A stretch of 64,000 nt of DNA from the NCBI GenBank assembly GCA_027485675.1, contig JAIXQP010000009.1:1-64000 (forward strand), given 5' to 3'. Below are positions 1-7,370 of this stretch, in pieces. How positions within the stretch are numbered: position 1 is the first letter of the stretch; each line of letters opens with the position of its first letter. Both the position numbers and the translations under genes were made by a program. The DNA is from Terriglobales bacterium. Its GTDB lineage: Bacteria > Acidobacteriota > Terriglobia > Bryobacterales > Bryobacteraceae. The notes beneath the pieces are model-generated. The model was given only the letters and a program-made list of their open reading frames with translations. It was not told the origin of the DNA and did no database searches.

Positions 1-160
1 ACCCCACTCCCGCAAACGCCAGCCCCTCCACCCCCGCCCGCCAGGCATGCCACCCGAAACCCGCCACCGCCCCCCCCACCGTCAGCCAGTTCGGAATCCG
101 CCGCTCGCGCAGGTCCCACACCGCGCACGCCGCCGCGAATCCCAGCAACAACGCAATCAT
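1..160 (-). CDS. prepilin peptidase (A24/CpaA-TadV type), N-terminal part only
   Basis: The first 53 residues are visible; the rest lies beyond the window edge. A hydrophobic start is followed by the cytoplasmic motif DLRERRIPN and then LTVGGAVAG. The D-x-R-x-R-R-I-P-N pattern is the first catalytic-Asp region of type IV prepilin peptidases of the short TadV/CpaA class, which are membrane aspartyl proteases that cleave prepilin leaders. The start ATG overlaps the stop of the amidase (ATGA at 157-160), so the gene is translationally coupled to it. Family assignment rests on the short N-terminus, so subfamily is uncertain. Confidence 0.75.
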   Translation of the reverse strand, partial: MIALLLGFAAACAVWDLRERRIPNWLTVGGAVAGFGWHAWRAGVEGLAFAGVG

Positions 161-1590
161 GCCGGCAGCGCCGGCCGCCGTTTGTGCCAGTCCGTCTGCG
201 CCTGATACTGCTTGCCCACCGCCAAAATCAGATTCTCCTGAAACGGCCGGCTCACCACGCTCATCCCCAGCGGCAAACCCCCGGCAAACCCGCAGGGCAG
301 GGAAAGCGCCGGCAACCCCGCCAGGTTCCCCGCCGCCCCCAAATCCTTCAGCCCCCGCCGCGCCGACCCGCCCGGGCTCCCGCCCCGGTCCAGCGGCTCA
401 TCAATCTTCGTCGCCACCCCCGGCCGGCTCGGGCTGATCAAAACGTCCACCCCGATGAACAGTTTCGCCATCTCGTCCTGAATCATCCGCCGCACCCGCA
501 TAGCCTTCAGATAATCCGTCGCCTTATAGCCGGTCGCCGCCACAATCCCCGCGGCTTGATTCTTATCCACCAATTGTTGAATCCGCCCATCCGCCACCAG
601 CGGCTCAAAGATCGACGCCATCTCGCAACCAATAATCGTCGACGCCACCGTCCGATAGGGCAGATCCGGCAACTCCACCTCTTTCACCTGGAACCCCAGC
701 TTCAGCAGCACCTGCACCGCGTCCTGAAACGCCTGCCGCGCCGCCGGATCCGCCACGGCTTCCAGATCCGCCGGGCTCCACCCCATCCGCATCTCCGCAA
801 ACGGCCGCACATACTGCGGCGTGTAATAAAAACTCTTCCCCGCCGACCCCGGATCCTCCCCATCCCCGCCCGCAATCACCTGCAGCACCAGCCCGCAATC
901 CTCCGCCGTCCTACACAGCGGTCCAATCTTGTCCATCGTCCACGAAAGCGCCATCGCCCCCGACCGCGAAACCAGCCCGTACGTCGGCCGCAGCCCCGTC
1001 ACTCCGCAATAAGCCGCCGGCGTCAAAATCGATCCCCACGTCTCCGACCCCAACGCAAACGCCACCAACCCCGCCGCCATCGCCGACCCCGATCCCGACG
1101 ACGATCCCCCCGCCCACCGCGTCACGTCCCACGGATTCAATCCCGGCCCCGTCGAAGAAGCGTTCGGAAATCGGTACCCGCCTCCGCCCGCCAGCTCTAC
1201 CATCCCTAACTTGCCGATACAGTTCGCGCCCACGCCTTCAAGCTTCGTAATCACCTTGGCGTGTTCTTTGAAAACCTGTCCCTTGTACTGCGGCGCGCCC
1301 CACTCCGTCGGATGCCCCGCATAGCTCAGCAGGTCCTTCGCCCCATAAGGAATCCCGTGCAGCGGGCTCCGAAACCGCTCCCGCTTGAAGTCTTTGTCAT
1401 GATACTTCGCCGCCTTCATCGCCGGCTTCCGCAGCGAATGCGCCAGCGCGTTGTACTTCGGCCCGTACCGCTCCAGGCGCAACGCCCACGCCTCGGTGAG
1501 TTCTTTCACCTTAAACTCTTTCGCCCGCAGCTTGGCCTGTATCTCGCCAAGAGAAAGAAAGAAGAACTCCTCGGGAAAGGTCGTCTTCAT
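157..1590 (-). CDS. amidase-signature family hydrolase
   Basis: A 477-aa protein of the amidase signature family (GatA-like fold, Ser-cisSer-Lys triad), which hydrolyses amide bonds. The catalytic Lys is K85 (in GAKDLL). The cis-Ser is S163 in the Gly/Ser-rich signature at 161-169. The nucleophile is S187 in GSETWGS, 24 residues later as in characterised members. Most homologues read T-G-G-S before the nucleophile; here Trp185 replaces the first Gly. No signal peptide is apparent. It starts two bases after the stop of the small exported protein gene and its stop overlaps the prepilin peptidase start. Substrate unknown; a role as the GatCAB subunit is unlikely because gatB and gatC are absent. 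Confidence 0.9.
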   Translation of the reverse strand: MKTTFPEEFFFLSLGEIQAKLRAKEFKVKELTEAWALRLERYGPKYNALAHSLRKPAMKAAKYHDKDFKRERFRSPLHGIPYGAKDLLSYAGHPTEWGAPQYKGQVFKEHAKVITKLEGVGANCIGKLGMVELAGGGGYRFPNASSTGPGLNPWDVTRWAGGSSSGSGSAMAAGLVAFALGSETWGSILTPAAYCGVTGLRPTYGLVSRSGAMALSWTMDKIGPLCRTAEDCGLVLQVIAGGDGEDPGSAGKSFYYTPQYVRPFAEMRMGWSPADLEAVADPAARQAFQDAVQVLLKLGFQVKEVELPDLPYRTVASTIIGCEMASIFEPLVADGRIQQLVDKNQAAGIVAATGYKATDYLKAMRVRRMIQDEMAKLFIGVDVLISPSRPGVATKIDEPLDRGGSPGGSARRGLKDLGAAGNLAGLPALSLPCGFAGGLPLGMSVVSRPFQENLILAVGKQYQAQTDWHKRRPALPA

Positions 1591-1592
1591 CG

Positions 1593-1775
1593 CTAGTACG
1601 CCTTGAACATCGTCGCGGGCTCGAGCGCAATCGCCACGTCGAACTTCGCCAGTTCCGCCGAAGCCGCCTGCACCCGCTGCCGCGCCGCCGTCAAATCATC
1701 CACCGGAGCCGGCGTCTGCTGCGCCGGGGCGGGCAGTCCTACAAAAAGCAGAGAAGCTAAGTCGCGGCGGCGCAT
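1593..1775 (-). CDS. small exported protein upstream of amidase
   Basis: A 60-aa product starting MRRRDLASLLF, a short Tat/Sec-like leader, followed by an Ala/Gln/Pro-rich linker and a short helical segment ending in ALEPATMFKAY. ATG at 1775 is preferred over GTG at 1778. It lies 7 bases after the aroDE stop and two bases before the amidase start, so it is co-transcribed with both. Inference: such a short leader-bearing peptide immediately before an amidase may act together with it or be a remnant leader of the enzyme. No function can be assigned. Confidence 0.6.
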   Translation of the reverse strand: MRRRDLASLLFVGLPAPAQQTPAPVDDLTAARQRVQAASAELAKFDVAIALEPATMFKAY

Positions 1776-1782
1776 CACCCCA

Positions 1783-3306
1783 TTATGCGCTCTTCGCCCC
1801 CAACGCCTCCAGCGCTGCTTTCTCCATCACGCTCCGCGGCGCCGATTCGCCCGTAAAAATCTCAAACTGCTGCGAAGCCTGTTCGAGGAACATCTGCAAC
1901 CCGTCAATCACCTCGCGCCCCTGATCCTTGGCCTTCTTGAGCAGCAAAGTCTCCAGCGGGTTATACACCATGTCGAACACAATATCGCCCGGAATCTTGT
2001 CCTCAAAGAAGCAGTCTTTCACGTTCGGCCACATGCCAATCGGCGTCGCGTGCACGACGACATCGAAATGCTTCTGCACCGCCTGCTCCCGCGAAAGCGG
2101 CTCCCCGCCGCAGATCCGCGCCAGCGCCCGCACCCGGTCCAGGTTCCGGCCCACCAGCGAAATCTTCGCTCCCGCATCGGCCAGGGCAAACGCCGCGCCC
2201 CGCGCCGCGCCCCCGTTCCCGGCAATCAGAATGCTCGCCTGGTTCAGCTTCACGCGTTTCGCCAGCGGCACCGTCACCCCCGCCGCGTCCGTATTCGTCC
2301 CCCGCCACTTCCCGGCCTTCTTCCAGATCGTATTCACGGCGCCAATCCGCCGCGCCAGCGGATCCACCGCATCGAGATACCGGATGATCTTCTGCTTATG
2401 CGGGATCGTAATGCTGCAACCCGCCAGCGGCAGGCTGTCGGCAAAGGCGAAAAAGTCCTTCATCTGCGCCGGCTGCACCAGCAGCGGCAGATACACCGCG
2501 TCCAATCGCCGCGCCTGGAAAGCCCGGTTATGTACGTTCGGCGAAATCGAGTGCCGCACCGGATCCGCCACCACGCCGAAAATCTTCGCGTTCTTCGAAA
2601 ACTTCTCAATCCGGTACAGATTCCGCAGCAGCCGCGCCGAAACCTGCCCGCTCGCCGTCCCCTCCGCCGCGTTCGGCGCGGCGTAGGTATAAATGCCGCC
2701 CCACGCCGGAGAAAGTACCCGCGTCGGGAATCCCGCCTCGCCCATCGCCAACAAAATCAGTTTCTCGCGCGGATAAGTCTTGGCCAGCGACAACAGCTTC
2801 TGGCTGTCATTCGGCTTCTTCGCCGTCGTCACCACCTTGTAGGCGTGCGCCGGAATCTTCATCATCCGCTTCAGAATCGATTCCGGCGGCGGCGTCCCCT
2901 CATAGTTGTGATAGCTCAGAATCAGCGTGCTCTCGCCCCGCAGATGGTCCAGCTTCCCCGTCGCGTTCTCCGCGCTCTCAATCTCCACATCCACGGCGCA
3001 AGCGCCCGCGCGAACGGCCGCTTCCAGTATCCGGATCTGCTCGTCAATCGACCCGTTGAACCGCCCATGGTTCTGGTGCCGCCGGCACGTCGCCAGGATC
3101 GACACCTCCGGATTCGCTTCGAGAAACTCCCGAATGGCGTTCGCGCCCGCCGACGGGTCGGGCAGATAGTCAAGTCGGAACTCCAGGAATCGTTCTCCGC
3201 TCTCGATCTCGTTACGAGCGTGCTGCAGGAGCTTCTCGATCGTCGGCAGTCCGAGGGCGATACAGATCTTAGGAAGTTGCTGAGGAAGCGGTTTACGCGA
3301 AGGCAT
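1783..3306 (-). CDS. aroDE: bifunctional 3-dehydroquinate dehydratase (type I) / shikimate dehydrogenase
   Basis: A 507-aa fusion covering steps 3 and 4 of the shikimate pathway. The N-terminal half is a type I dehydroquinase with EFRLDYL, ILATCRR, the SYHNY histidine region and a Schiff-base Lys in AYKVVTTAK. The C-terminal half is an AroE fold: SISPNVHN (shikimate-binding Ser), TIPHKQ (catalytic Lys), NTDAAG (Asp) and a GNGGAARGAA nucleotide loop, ending with NPLETLLL. The start at Met 3306 is chosen because GGGGA lies about 10 bases upstream; a longer start at 3366 has no ribosome site. It heads an operon with the small exported protein and amidase. This gene order is known in plants and some bacteria. 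Confidence 0.95.
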   Translation of the reverse strand: MPSRKPLPQQLPKICIALGLPTIEKLLQHARNEIESGERFLEFRLDYLPDPSAGANAIREFLEANPEVSILATCRRHQNHGRFNGSIDEQIRILEAAVRAGACAVDVEIESAENATGKLDHLRGESTLILSYHNYEGTPPPESILKRMMKIPAHAYKVVTTAKKPNDSQKLLSLAKTYPREKLILLAMGEAGFPTRVLSPAWGGIYTYAAPNAAEGTASGQVSARLLRNLYRIEKFSKNAKIFGVVADPVRHSISPNVHNRAFQARRLDAVYLPLLVQPAQMKDFFAFADSLPLAGCSITIPHKQKIIRYLDAVDPLARRIGAVNTIWKKAGKWRGTNTDAAGVTVPLAKRVKLNQASILIAGNGGAARGAAFALADAGAKISLVGRNLDRVRALARICGGEPLSREQAVQKHFDVVVHATPIGMWPNVKDCFFEDKIPGDIVFDMVYNPLETLLLKKAKDQGREVIDGLQMFLEQASQQFEIFTGESAPRSVMEKAALEALGAKSA

Positions 3307-3385
3307 GGCGTGCGCGGTCCCCAAGTTTATCACTGCTTCCCCGCCCGGTGGGATTTCTTCCCGCATTAAGTTGTGCTAGAGTTTC

Positions 3386-3410
3386 CCGCCAGTGTAAGCC
3401 GCCAGTGTAA
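3386..3410 (+). repeat. two direct copies of a 12-mer before the phosphatase gene
   Basis: CCGCCAGTGTAA occurs at 3386-3397 and again at 3399-3410, a 13-base period, directly abutting the -10-like TAGGAT at 3411. It could be a tandem duplication or two half-sites for a DNA-binding protein lying where a -35 element would be. Confidence 0.6.
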
Positions 3411-3416
3411 TAGGAT
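3411..3416 (+). promoter_or_regulatory. -10-like box TAGGAT, six bases before ATG
   Basis: TAGGAT is followed by six bases (ATCCGC) and then the ATG at 3423. No -35 consensus sits 16-18 bases upstream. The spacing places the transcription start on the start codon, so the phosphatase mRNA would be leaderless. The same TAGxAT-ATCCGC-ATG arrangement recurs at 41870. Confidence 0.5.
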
Positions 3417-3422
3417 ATCCGC

Positions 3423-5231
3423 ATGAAATGGAACCGCAGACAATTGGCCAAGGCCGCCCTCGCCGGTAGCGCAAACCTCCAGGTCGCCACCGCGCAGTCC
3501 ACCATCACCCATGGACCGTTCCTCGGCCACGTCGGCATGAACGATGTCTGGATCTGGGCCCGCACCCCCCGCCCCGGCGCCTTCCGCATCCGCTACGGCC
3601 TTGCGGCCAACGCCATGAACCAGCTCTCCCCCGAAGTCCCCACCACCGCCGACCGCGACTGCTCCGCCTGGACCCGCCTCTCCGGCCTCGAACCCGGCAC
3701 CCGCTACTACTACGCCATCGAAGGCTCCCCCCTCACCGCTACCTTCGCCACCATCCCCAGCCCCGACCGCTTCCGCGACCCCGGCACCAACCCCCGCGGC
3801 CTGTTCAATTTCAGCTTCCAGTTCGGCTCCTGCGCCGATCAGAAGGTCGGCGGCGAAATCGGCAAAACCCTCCCGGCTTACAAAAACATGCTCGAAAAGC
3901 ATGGCCGCAAAGTCCACTTCTCCATCATGAACGGCGACTGGGTCTATGAAGAGAAGCGCGACTTCACCGTCGATCAATGGAAAGCCCAAACCGGCCAGAC
4001 CGAAACCCCGCGCCTCGCCAAAATCGCCCCCGGCATCACCGGCGTCTGGGAAAACTTCAAGCTCTATCTCGAACGCGGCAAAAACCTCGCCGCCTGGCAC
4101 CGCGAAGTCCCCGGCTACTTCACCCCCGACGATCACGAAATCCTCAACGACGTCTACGGCACCGGCTCGGCCGGCATCAAGACCCAGGAAGCCGTCTTCC
4201 GCGACGTCGCCCTCGAAGGCTGGTACCACTACATCGCCGGCAGCAACCCCCTCGCCACCAAACAAGGCATCCACTTCGGCCAGGCCACCCTCCAAGGCAA
4301 CATCCTCACCGACCCCGAAGCCGACTTCGCCAAGCTCAACCTCGCCGAAGCCACCAACCTCCACGTCCACTGGGGCGGCCCCCGCGCCGGCGTTCCCCCC
4401 GGCCGCAACAACGCCCCCGCGGGCAACCCCAGCGCCGGCGTCTACGACATCGACGCCGTCCTCGATAAAACCCGCCTCCGCGTCAAGCCCGGCTTCCCCG
4501 CCAACGGCGCCTGCTCCTACTCCATCGGCCGCCATAACTACGGCAGCTTCCGCGTCGGCAACGCCGAGTTCTATCTCCTCGATACGCGCGGCATGCGCGA
4601 CATGCACGACATCCCGAACCCCCGCAAACCAGGCCTCTACATGCTCGGCAAAGTCCAGCACGATTGGCTCAAGGCCTCCATGGCCAAAAGCGACGCCGAC
4701 TTCTTCTTCATCGCCTCCACCGTCAACCTCATGATCCCCCACGTCGGCGCCCCCAACTCCATGGACCCCATCGCCGGCAAAGACGACGCCTGGACCGCCT
4801 TCCTCGCCGAACGCGAAGAGCTCATCCAATTCTGGGAAGGCCTTGGGAAACCCGTCCTGGTCATGACCGGCGACCTCCACAACTCCTGGGCCGTCAAAGT
4901 AACCGACCGCGTCTGGGAGTTCGCCGCCGGCCCCCACAACTCCCAGAACCATCCCTTAACCTCCGAAGGCGGCCGCCCCTACAACGGCGAGTTCGATTCC
5001 CGCGGCCGCAAATGCGACATCCGCTGGTCCAGCTTCGTCCGCAACGACGTTCCCAATCCCCTCCGCTGGCGCCCCATCTACGCCGTCGCCCAGATCAACA
5101 ACGTCTTCCGCAACCCCGGCCCCGACGGCCGCGAACGCTGGGTCGCCTACAATAGGCCACATGTGGTCATTCAATACTATGACGGCGTCACCGGAGACCT
5201 CCTCTACGCCGAACCCGTCCACGTTAAGTAG
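3423..5231 (+). CDS. exported PhoD-like metallophosphatase
   Basis: A 602-aa protein with an N-terminal RR motif and weak leader (MKWNRRQLAKAALAG). It has an N-terminal fibronectin-like segment (TRLSGLEPGTRYYYAIEG), then the PhoD-type metallophosphatase core: FGSCADQ, MNGDWVYEE, TPDDHEILND, LLDTRGMRD and MTGDLHNSW. These carry the Asp, Asn and His metal ligands expected of a calcium/iron phosphodiesterase-phosphomonoesterase that releases phosphate outside the cytoplasm. No Shine-Dalgarno precedes the ATG. The 3' end overlaps the start of the CusF-like gene by about 50 bases, suggesting coupled expression. Confidence 0.88.
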   Translation: MKWNRRQLAKAALAGSANLQVATAQSTITHGPFLGHVGMNDVWIWARTPRPGAFRIRYGLAANAMNQLSPEVPTTADRDCSAWTRLSGLEPGTRYYYAIEGSPLTATFATIPSPDRFRDPGTNPRGLFNFSFQFGSCADQKVGGEIGKTLPAYKNMLEKHGRKVHFSIMNGDWVYEEKRDFTVDQWKAQTGQTETPRLAKIAPGITGVWENFKLYLERGKNLAAWHREVPGYFTPDDHEILNDVYGTGSAGIKTQEAVFRDVALEGWYHYIAGSNPLATKQGIHFGQATLQGNILTDPEADFAKLNLAEATNLHVHWGGPRAGVPPGRNNAPAGNPSAGVYDIDAVLDKTRLRVKPGFPANGACSYSIGRHNYGSFRVGNAEFYLLDTRGMRDMHDIPNPRKPGLYMLGKVQHDWLKASMAKSDADFFFIASTVNLMIPHVGAPNSMDPIAGKDDAWTAFLAEREELIQFWEGLGKPVLVMTGDLHNSWAVKVTDRVWEFAAGPHNSQNHPLTSEGGRPYNGEFDSRGRKCDIRWSSFVRNDVPNPLRWRPIYAVAQINNVFRNPGPDGRERWVAYNRPHVVIQYYDGVTGDLLYAEPVHVK

Positions 5232-5526
5232 AAGGGCCCTCCTCGCCCCCCTCGCCCTCCTCGCCGCCTGTCAAAACAAGCCGGCCGAAGAGGTGAAATT
5301 CTATACCGTCCGCGGCGTCGTCAAGGCTCTCCAACCCGCCGACCGCATCGCCGTCGTCCAGCACGAAACAATTCCCGGCTTTATGGAATCCATGACCATG
5401 GAATTCCCAGTAAAAAATCCGGACGAATTCGCGAAACTCCAGGTCGGCCAGCAAATCCGCGCCACCCTCTGCCAAACCCAGAAGGGACTCGATTTCTGGC
5501 TCGAAGGAATCGTAGTGGAAAAGTAG
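5179..5526 (+). CDS. CusF-like copper-binding lipoprotein
   Basis: A 115-aa lipoprotein; an alternative ATG at 5161 adds six residues. A twin-Arg-containing leader (SRRALLAPLALLAAC) ends in a lipobox Cys, so it should be anchored in the envelope. The mature part is a small OB-like fold: FYTVRGVVKAL, QHETIPGFMESMTMEFPV and GLDFWLEGI. The His in QHE, the Met residues in GFMESMTM and the aromatic residues match the periplasmic copper-binding CusF/EcsF family. It overlaps the phosphatase gene, and cytochrome c' follows 56 bases later, which fits a metal/redox envelope role. Confidence 0.8.
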   Translation: MTASPETSSTPNPSTLSRRALLAPLALLAACQNKPAEEVKFYTVRGVVKALQPADRIAVVQHETIPGFMESMTMEFPVKNPDEFAKLQVGQQIRATLCQTQKGLDFWLEGIVVEK

Positions 5527-5582
5527 GCGTTCCTCCGGGTATGCTTATTCGGGGATTTGAAATCAAACTCAGGAGAGACCGC

Positions 5583-5981
5583 ATGAAACGTTTGCTCGCA
5601 ACGACGTTGCTGCTTGGCGTTAGCGCCATGTTCGCCGACGATCACGAAGCCTTCGAAGCTTCTATGAAGAGAGCCGGAAAGACGATGGGCCCCCTCAAGA
5701 AAGCCCTCGATACCGATGCCTTCACCGATGCCGCTCCGGGCGCCGCCGCCCTGGTCGAAATCTACGACGTCACCGAAAAGTTCTGGAAAGCCAATGGCGC
5801 CGCTGACGCCATTGCCATGAGCGCCACCGGCAAGGCTGCCGCTGCCAGCCTCGTCGCCGCCGTAAAGGCGTCCGACGGCGCCGCCGCCAAAGCCGCCTTC
5901 GGCAAACTCGCCGGCACCTGCAAAGGCTGCCACGATGCCCACCGGGAAAAGCTCCCCGACGGCAAGTACAAGATCAAATAA
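5583..5981 (+). CDS. cytochrome c' (class II) like protein
   Basis: A 132-aa exported monohaem cytochrome. A signal peptide (about 1-18, ending SAMFA) precedes a helical body, and the haem motif CKGCH lies near the C-terminus (C113, C116, H117), the class II cytochrome c' arrangement. The start is set by AGGAGAG just upstream of ATG 5583; an ATG at 5541 lacks such a site. Family members bind gases or carry electrons in the periplasm. The 3' end overlaps by 8 bases with the convergent ABC ATPase gene. Confidence 0.88.
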   Translation: MKRLLATTLLLGVSAMFADDHEAFEASMKRAGKTMGPLKKALDTDAFTDAAPGAAALVEIYDVTEKFWKANGAADAIAMSATGKAAAASLVAAVKASDGAAAKAAFGKLAGTCKGCHDAHREKLPDGKYKIK

Positions 5982-6645
5982 CCCAACCGTCCTGTAACTC
6001 AATAATCCGGTGGCCCACCTTGGCGTTCTTGTCATTGTGGGTCACCTGGATAATCGTCACCCCTTCCTGATTCAATTTCTTGAACAGGTCCATAATCTCG
6101 TCCCCCTGCGACGAATGCAGGTTCCCCGTCGGCTCATCCGCCAGAATCACCTTCGGCTTCGAAATCACCGCCCGCGCCACCGCCACCAACTGCTGCTGCC
6201 CGCCGCTCAACTGATTCGGAAACAGGTCCTTCTTCCCCACAATGTGAAACCGGTCGAGCGTATCCGCCACAATCGACTCCCGCTCGGACTTCCGTATGTT
6301 CCGATAACTCAGCGGCACTTCGAGATTCTCGTAAACCGTCAAGGAATCGAGCAGATGATAGCTCTGGAACACAAAGCCGAAATACTCTTTGTACACCGCC
6401 ATCCGGTCGCTCTTCCCCAGCTTATGAATCGCCCGGTCTTCGAGAAAATACTCCCCGTGCCAGTCGGCATCATGCATCCCCAGAATGTGCAGTAACGTCG
6501 ATTTCCCGGCGCCGCTCGGTCCCATGATCGAGACAAACTCGCCCTCCTGAATATCGACGTTCACCTGCCGCAGAATCCACGTCTTCGACAAGCCGTGCGA
6601 ATAATACTTCTCCACGTTCCGCAGCGAGATGATCGGCCTAGGCAT
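5974..6645 (-). CDS. ABC transporter ATP-binding protein (LolD/MacB type), second of pair
   Basis: A 223-aa ATPase with Walker A GPSGAGKST, signature LSGGQQQ, Walker B VILADEPTGN and switch His VTHND. The position after the signature reads LSGGQQQLVAVARA, where R is usual (QQQRVAVARA). The ATG at 6645 overlaps the stop of the preceding ATPase gene by 8 bases, which selects this start over one 90 bases upstream. It is the last gene of the adaptor-ATPase-ATPase operon. Members of this group power FtsX-type permeases in lipoprotein release or MacB-type export, but no permease is encoded here. Confidence 0.9.
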   Translation of the reverse strand: MPRPIISLRNVEKYYSHGLSKTWILRQVNVDIQEGEFVSIMGPSGAGKSTLLHILGMHDADWHGEYFLEDRAIHKLGKSDRMAVYKEYFGFVFQSYHLLDSLTVYENLEVPLSYRNIRKSERESIVADTLDRFHIVGKKDLFPNQLSGGQQQLVAVARAVISKPKVILADEPTGNLHSSQGDEIMDLFKKLNQEGVTIIQVTHNDKNAKVGHRIIELQDGWVI

Positions 6646-7354
6646 CCTGATCTTCCGCCGCCATCTGCGCCGCCGTTTTCTCCTCCACAATGCGCCCGTC
6701 GAACAGGCGAATCGTCCGGTCGGCGTAGCGCGCATAGCGCGGATCGTGCGTCACCATGCAGATCGTCGCCCCGCCCCGGTGCAACTCCCGTAGCAGGTCC
6801 ATCACCTGCTCGCCGTTCTGTGAGTCCAGGTTTCCGGTCGGTTCGTCCGCCAGCAGCACCGCCGGATCGCCCGCCAGCGCCCGCGCCACGGCCACGCGCT
6901 GCTGTTGACCACCCGAAAGCTGCGACGGATAATGCTTGATCCGGTGCAGCATCCCCACGCGTTCGAGCGCCTCCTGCACCCGCTTCTTCCGCTCCGCGCC
7001 CGACATCCCGCGATACGTCAGCGGCAGCTCCACGTTCTCATACACCGTCAAATCGCCAATCAGGTTGAACGCCTGAAAGATAAACCCAATCTCCCGGTTC
7101 CGGATCCGCGCCCGCTCCGACAATTTCAAATCCTGCACCGGCGTCCCGTTCAGCACATACGTCCCACCGCTCGGCGAATCGAGCAACCCCAGAATCGCCA
7201 GCAGCGTCGACTTTCCGCAGCCGGACGGCCCGGAAATCGACACATACTCGCCCTTCTGGATCTGCAAATGAATGCCCGCCAAGGCGTGCGTCTCAACCTC
7301 ATCGGTCACAAACACCTTCGTCACCGAGTCCATGTTCAACAATGCTGTCGACAT
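6638..7354 (-). CDS. ABC transporter ATP-binding protein (LolD/MacB type), first of pair
   Basis: A 238-aa ATPase with Walker A GPSGCGKST, Q-loop FIFQAFNL, signature LSGGQQQRVAVARA, Walker B VLLADEPTGNLD and switch His VTHDP. It is a canonical MacB/LolD-class nucleotide-binding domain. It follows the adaptor gene by 16 bases and overlaps the second ATPase gene, so all three are one transcript. The two ATPases differ clearly in sequence, which suggests a heterodimer or two different permease partners rather than a recent duplication. Confidence 0.92.
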   Translation of the reverse strand: MSTALLNMDSVTKVFVTDEVETHALAGIHLQIQKGEYVSISGPSGCGKSTLLAILGLLDSPSGGTYVLNGTPVQDLKLSERARIRNREIGFIFQAFNLIGDLTVYENVELPLTYRGMSGAERKKRVQEALERVGMLHRIKHYPSQLSGGQQQRVAVARALAGDPAVLLADEPTGNLDSQNGEQVMDLLRELHRGGATICMVTHDPRYARYADRTIRLFDGRIVEEKTAAQMAAEDQDA

Positions 7355-7370
7355 TCTTCCTCTCTCCCCG

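Noticed and set aside
605-898. Short minus-strand frame inside the amidase gene
   Set aside because: Gly/Ala/Val-rich shadow frame overlapping conserved amidase sequence.
3307-3366. Longer aroDE start at 3366
   Set aside because: No ribosome site, and the added 20 residues are not typical of the dehydroquinase N-terminus.
3366-4952. 528-codon minus-strand frame opposite the phosphatase
   Set aside because: No motif and repetitive Gly/Val/Ala/Asp composition, while the plus frame has intact metallophosphatase sites.
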